Made by a program: the position numbers and the translations under genes
Shown: piece after piece, positions 61,764 to 64,000 of the stretch
Layout: every line of letters begins with the position of its first letter
Numbering within the stretch: position 1 is the first letter of the stretch
DNA from: Paramecium sonneborni
Lineage: Eukaryota; Ciliophora; Oligohymenophorea; Peniculida; Parameciidae
DNA: 64,000 nt
Direction of reading: 5' to 3'
Assembly: GCA_905182985.1 (NCBI GenBank)
Contig: CAJJDN010000176.1
Span: 1 to 64,000, forward strand
Notes under the pieces: generated by a model
What the model was told of the DNA's origin: nothing
Seen by the model: the letters and a program-made list of their open reading frames with translations, nothing else
The model's database searches: none

Positions 61764-62621
61764 TCAAATAATTTGTTTTTTAAATTATTCATAGAGGACA
61801 AAGGTAAAAGTGGATCCAATAGTCAACTTAATACAATATGGGAAAGTTCCTTTATATAATGCTAAGAATCCTTCTTCTTTTATTAAATTGATAAATGTAT
61901 TCCAATATGAATATTGATCAATAAATTGATTCATATATCTAGTTTTGAATCCATCTAATGGAGCAGTCAAGATTCCACTTGTTAATCCTGTAATAAGACT
62001 GGTAAGTGCATCAGTAATTATAGAATTATGACTAAGAGCCAAATTGTGAATAAAAAATCTTTTAAATTTCTAAAAGAGAGAGATTTCTATTGCTTAAATT
62101 GAAGTGATAGTAATTAAGTTAAGCCAATAACCTCTAAAAAATCCATTAAAACCTGTTTTTTTATATGATTGTTGAATTGCTTAAATTAAAGATAGATCTT
62201 GATTATTGATTAATCTAATCCTAAAAATATCTCCCATATTTCCAGTTAGTAATGCAACACCATAAGCAGCAGCTGCAGTTGAAAGTTTTCTTAGAAATGA
62301 AGTTTCTACAATATTTCCTGTAAAGGCAGTCTGAATAAATTCATAAGCAAATATTTTTGTTGTGGATTAGGGTATAATTTTCAAGATGTGGGCATCAAAT
62401 CCTCTGTAATATAATTGAATAGATTTAGTTTGTGAAATGAATTATTTCATATATTTGTACTTAGGACATCCTTAAGTTCCATTCATTTATAACTTTACTT
62501 TGATGACTTCAAGTGGATAACAAACCATTTCACTAAAGAGAGTAGTCACACATCCAAGAGAGGCTAGAAGATAAACAGGACATGGTTTTGAATATTAAAT
62601 ATTTCTTCTTTTTATATCCAT
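61764..62621 (-). CDS. Mitochondrial carrier (SLC25 family)
   Basis: 285 residues, intronless, the family's normal length. Three repeats each start with a P-x-D/E-x-x-K/R signature: YPLEVIKVKLQ, a degenerate GNMGDIFRIRLI, and APLDGFKTRYM. Each is followed by an amphipathic loop (YYRGFDAHILKIIP, GFFRGYWLNLI, LYKGTFPYCIKL). Six TM helices in the inner mitochondrial membrane are expected. The substrate cannot be read from the sequence. Starts 9 bases after the stop of the aminotransferase gene on the same strand. Confidence 0.88.
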
Positions 62622-62630
62622 AAATTAAAA

Positions 62631-64000
<1,370 letters not shown>

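Noticed and set aside
61538..61819. Minus-strand 93-aa frame MDPLLPLSSMNNLK...
   Set aside because: It starts in another frame of the carrier gene and runs into AT-rich spacer; no protein features.

Overview
The window looks like macronuclear DNA of a Paramecium-type ciliate. It is very AT-rich. Reading frames stay open only if UAA and UAG are read as glutamine and UGA is the sole stop. Genes are interrupted by tiny GT...AG introns, mostly 19-34 nt. Genes are packed with intergenic gaps of tens of bases or less on both strands. Read with the standard code, nearly every gene falls apart into fragments, so all calls here use the ciliate code with introns removed. For most multi-exon genes I checked that the spliced length is a whole number of codons.

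Layout. 1-180: a GC-rich patch unlike the rest, with TTGGGG-like runs. 518-1702: a divergent actin, followed by a partial assembly copy and a decayed actin relative near 4.2-4.7 kb. 5.5-7.65 kb: a zinc-finger/coiled-coil protein with a tandem repeat domain carrying one micro-intron per repeat unit. 8.9-14.6 kb (minus): two TPR-repeat genes. 15-17 kb: remains of a WD40 gene. 19.2-20.6 kb: a predicted pseudokinase. 21-28 kb: an SK-type K+ channel, a coiled-coil gene, a GPCR-PIP-kinase fusion and an acylation-motif MORN protein, in close succession. 28-36 kb: small membrane protein, hypothetical gene, ORC2-like, small Tim, Sec61 alpha, HTH-like, CFAP96-like and MUL1-like RING E3. 36.7-39.8 kb: single-pass membrane protein, trichocyst-matrix-like protein and a hypothetical gene. 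41.4-43.8 kb: WD40 protein and IQUB. 45.3-46.2 kb: VHS/ENTH-like. 48.8-54.3 kb: bZIP, three coiled-coil genes, B-box-like and Snapin-like. 54.6-56.8 kb: acylation-motif protein with a possible PP1 docking motif and two broken kinases. 57-64 kb: large coiled-coil/IQ protein, threonine dehydratase, mitochondrial carrier and alanine aminotransferase (5' end outside the window).

Four single N characters (2074, 16070, 18829, 47698) each sit between two identical direct copies of 1.0-1.4 kb. These look like unmerged contig overlaps, so about 4.7 kb of the window is probably duplicated on paper only.

The most interesting block is 21-28 kb: membrane excitability (K+ channel), a receptor-coupled phosphoinositide kinase, and a predicted membrane-anchored MORN protein, with start and stop codons only 1-24 bases apart. 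Plant PIP5K enzymes carry MORN repeats in the same chain as the kinase, so the adjacency suggests a split version of the same module; that is inference.
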